From Alistipes sp. (GTDB lineage: Bacteria > Bacteroidota > Bacteroidia > Bacteroidales > Rikenellaceae): 61,155 nucleotides of DNA. The notes beneath the pieces were generated by a model. It saw nothing but the letters and a program-made list of their open reading frames with translations, was not told the DNA's origin and searched no databases. This document shows, one piece after another, positions 58,669 to 61,155 of this stretch (the stretch's first letter is position 1; every line of letters begins with the position of its first letter). The stretch covers positions 1-61,155 of the forward strand of contig JAHHQK010000010.1 in the NCBI GenBank assembly GCA_020026435.1, in the 5' to 3' direction. Both the position numbers and the translations under genes were made by a program.

Positions 58669-61098
58669 TTAGCGCAGTGCCAGTTTCAGCACGTCGTCGT
58701 TGGTTTTCACATAGTGGAACTTCAGGCCCGCAATGTAGTCGGCCTTGATCTCCGTGATGTCCTTGCGGTTCTCCTCCGAGAGGATCAGGTCGGTGATTCC
58801 GGCACGTTTGGCCGCGAGGATCTTCTCCTTCACACCGCCCACGGGCATCACGCGGCCGCGGAGGGTCGTTTCGCCCGTCATGGCGATCCGGTCGGCGACC
58901 TTGCGGCCCGTATAGGTCGAGACGATCGAGGTGACCATCGTGATTCCGGCCGAAGGACCGTCCTTGGGGATGGCACCCTCGGGAACGTGGATGTTGATGT
59001 CGTTCTTCTCGAACATTTCGGCGTCGATACCCAGCTCCTTGTGGTGGGCCATGACCCATTCGTGGGCTATGGTGGCCGACTCCTTCATCACGTCGCCCAG
59101 GTTACCCGTCAGGCTCAGGCGTCCCTTGCCGGGGGTGAGCACCGACTCGATGTAGAGGATGTCGCCTCCCACCTCGGTCCATGCCAGACCCGTCACCACA
59201 CCCGTCATGCCGCTCACCTCGTACTCTTCGCGCAGGTATTTGGGCATTCCGAGGATCTTCTCCACCTCGACGGTCGTGATTTGGGGGGTGTACTCCTCCT
59301 CGAAAGCGATCTGCTTGGCGCGGAAGCGGGCGATCTTGGCCAGGTTCTTGTCCAGCAGGCGGACGCCGGCCTCACGCGTATAGTTCGAGACGATCGAGTC
59401 GAGAACCTCGTCCGGGATGATCATCTGATCCTCGTGGATGCCGTGGGCCTCGCGCTGCTTGGGCAGCAGGTGGTTCCGGGCGATGCTGACCTTCTCCTCC
59501 TGGAGGTAGCCCGCGATGTTGATCATCTCCATACGGTCGCGCAGGGCGGGGGCTATGTTGGCGATGTTGTTGGCCGTGGCGATGAAGAGGACCTTCGACA
59601 GGTCGTACTCCATGTCGATATAGTTGTCGTGGAAGGTGGTGTTCTGCTCCGGATCGAGTACCTCGAGCAGGGCGCTCGACGGGTCGCCGTGGTTCGAGAC
59701 GGTGATCTTGTCGACCTCGTCGAGGATGATCACCGGGTTGGACGAACCGCAGCGGCGGATGGTCTGGATGATCCGTCCGGGCATGGCGCCGATGTAGGTG
59801 CGGCGGTGTCCGCGGATCTCCGACTCGTCGTGCAGACCGCCCAGCGAGATGCGGCCGAACTTGCGGCCCAGGGCTGCCGCCACCGACTTGCCGAGCGAGG
59901 TCTTACCTACTCCCGGAGGGCCGTAGAGGCAGAGAATCGGCGATTTGAGGTCGCCCTTGAGCTTGATGACGGCCAGGTGTTCCAGGATGCGCTCCTTGAC
60001 CTCTTCGAGTCCGAAGTGGTCGTGGTCGAGTTGTTCGCGGGCGCATTTCAGGTCGAGGTTGTCGTGTGTCAGGTCGTTCCACGGCAGTTCGAGCAGCAGT
60101 TGCAGGTAGGTCATCTGCACCGAATACTCGGCTACGGCGGGATTCAGACGCTCGACCTTCTGGAGTTCCTTCTCGAAGGTCTCGCCGACCTCCTTCGGCC
60201 AATTCTTCTTCTTGGCCTCCTCCCTCATGCGGTCGATGTCGGCGTCGTTCGTGTCGCCCAGCTCATCCTGGATGGTGCGCATCTGCTGTTGGAGGTAGTA
60301 GTCGCGCTGCTGTTTGTCGATCTCCTGCTTGACTTTCTCCTGGATCTCGTTCTTCAGCTCGGCGAGCTGTTGCTCGCGCAGGAGGATCTCCAGCAGCTTG
60401 CGGGCGCGGATCAGAAGACCCGGAGCTTCGAGCAGCGTCTGGCGGTCCTCATCCGAGAGCTCCATGTTGGAGCAGATGAAGTTGATGATGCCACGCTTGG
60501 AGTCGATGTTCTTGATGGCGAAGGCCGCCTCCTTGGGCATCGAGGGCGAGACGTTGATGATCTCCAGCGCCACGTCGCGGATCGAGTCGACCAGCGCCTC
60601 GAACTCGACGCTCTTCATGTCGGGCGTGGAGTCGCGCAGGGCGGTGACCCGGGCCTTGAAGTAGGGCTCGGTGGAGACATATTCCTGGATTTCGATTTTT
60701 TCCAGTCCGTTGAGGATCACCGTGAGGTTGCCGTTGGGCATTTCGAGGATCTTGATGATGCGGGCGGCCGTACCGACCTTGTACATGTCGTCGGGCGTGG
60801 GGTCTTCGACCTCGCTCTCCTTCTGAAGGACGGCACCCAGCACTCCTCCCTCGGCGTTGACGGCGCGCACCAGGCTGATGCTCTTGTCGCGGCCCACGGT
60901 GATGGGGGTGATGGCCCCCGGGAAGAGTACCGACGAGCGGAGCGTCAGGATGGGAAGCACCTCGGGTACTTCGATCTGCTCGATCGGTTCGTCGCCTCCG
61001 GTGACGATCGGAATCACACGATGTTTGCCATCGAGCAGTTCGGGCAACAGGTTCATGTCGTCCACTTCGATGGTCTCGATCTTATCTTTCTTACTCAT
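58669..61098 (-). CDS. lon: ATP-dependent protease Lon
   Basis: An 809-residue AAA+ serine protease of the cytosol that removes misfolded and short-lived regulatory proteins. The ATG at 61098 (MSKKDKIETIEVDDMN) is chosen over a TTG two codons upstream. The Lon N-domain (about 45-245) is followed by a coiled segment. Walker A is LYGPPGVGKTSLGKS (about 388-402), Walker B is VIILDEVDKI, and the protease domain has catalytic Ser in KDGPSAGITM (about 716) and Lys in VKEKILAAKRAGI (about 758). Length and order are standard. It is a single-gene unit with its own terminator. Confidence 0.97.
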   Translation of the reverse strand: MSKKDKIETIEVDDMNLLPELLDGKHRVIPIVTGGDEPIEQIEVPEVLPILTLRSSVLFPGAITPITVGRDKSISLVRAVNAEGGVLGAVLQKESEVEDPTPDDMYKVGTAARIIKILEMPNGNLTVILNGLEKIEIQEYVSTEPYFKARVTALRDSTPDMKSVEFEALVDSIRDVALEIINVSPSMPKEAAFAIKNIDSKRGIINFICSNMELSDEDRQTLLEAPGLLIRARKLLEILLREQQLAELKNEIQEKVKQEIDKQQRDYYLQQQMRTIQDELGDTNDADIDRMREEAKKKNWPKEVGETFEKELQKVERLNPAVAEYSVQMTYLQLLLELPWNDLTHDNLDLKCAREQLDHDHFGLEEVKERILEHLAVIKLKGDLKSPILCLYGPPGVGKTSLGKSVAAALGRKFGRISLGGLHDESEIRGHRRTYIGAMPGRIIQTIRRCGSSNPVIILDEVDKITVSNHGDPSSALLEVLDPEQNTTFHDNYIDMEYDLSKVLFIATANNIANIAPALRDRMEMINIAGYLQEEKVSIARNHLLPKQREAHGIHEDQMIIPDEVLDSIVSNYTREAGVRLLDKNLAKIARFRAKQIAFEEEYTPQITTVEVEKILGMPKYLREEYEVSGMTGVVTGLAWTEVGGDILYIESVLTPGKGRLSLTGNLGDVMKESATIAHEWVMAHHKELGIDAEMFEKNDINIHVPEGAIPKDGPSAGITMVTSIVSTYTGRKVADRIAMTGETTLRGRVMPVGGVKEKILAAKRAGITDLILSEENRKDITEIKADYIAGLKFHYVKTNDDVLKLALR

Positions 61099-61155
61099 AG
61101 TCAAAATTCTTGTCCGGCAGTGGGTTTACGTTCGTGGAAGGGGCCCGCGGGGGGG

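Overview
The window reads as a chromosomal segment of a Bacteroidales bacterium, most likely a GC-rich Rikenellaceae/Alistipes-type gut organism. The evidence is a SusC/SusD pair with a hybrid two-component regulator, lipoproteins with acidic residues after the lipobox Cys, Kdo synthesis genes, PiT-PhoU and TPM/LemA families typical of the phylum, and promoters of the Bacteroidetes TTTG-N19/20-TAnnTTTG type. The genus is an inference from composition and gene content. No tRNA, rRNA, CRISPR array, IS element or phage gene was seen.

Layout. 1-13000: a compact polysaccharide utilisation locus on the minus strand, in the order HTCS sensor, surface lipoprotein, SusC, SusD, PL8 lyase; the lyase points to hyaluronan/chondroitin-like glycosaminoglycans. 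13.4-18.6 kb: rpsU, then a minus-strand cluster of Omp85-like protein, MurK-like kinase, murQ and a helix-hairpin-helix protein, with a peptidoglycan-recycling core. 18.9-27.2 kb: a PiT phosphate transporter with PhoU-like tail, radA, and the run M23-like pseudopeptidase, dxr, rseP, low-complexity lipoprotein. 27.4-33.4 kb: a nucleotidyltransferase, a large secreted lipoprotein, a transglutaminase-like gene split by an in-frame TGA, and a small HAD hydrolase. 33.4-36.6 kb: wza and a Wzc-type tyrosine kinase forming one operon with the HAD gene, without glycosyltransferases nearby. 37.1-52.0 kb on the plus strand: GH13 enzyme, TPM and LemA proteins, EamA transporter, then plsC-parE-parC-aroK-murI as a tight operon, then ftsK. 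52.1-61.1 kb: oxyR, a DUF4377-like lipoprotein, a membrane ferredoxin, an abundant-type outer-membrane beta-barrel, the kdsB-kdsA-kdsD operon, and lon.

Most of the window is housekeeping. The least explained items are: a dispersed ~70-base hairpin repeat present three times in intergenic sites; a Gly-Tyr tail on the Wzc kinase in an operon with an HAD hydrolase; a Pro/Ala-rich insertion in the MurK-like kinase; an M23 protein that has lost its zinc ligands; a thrice-repeated FTEI(D/S)L motif in the FtsK linker; a TGA-interrupted transglutaminase; and -7 promoter boxes lying only 5-18 bases before start codons. No clear undescribed multi-gene system was found.
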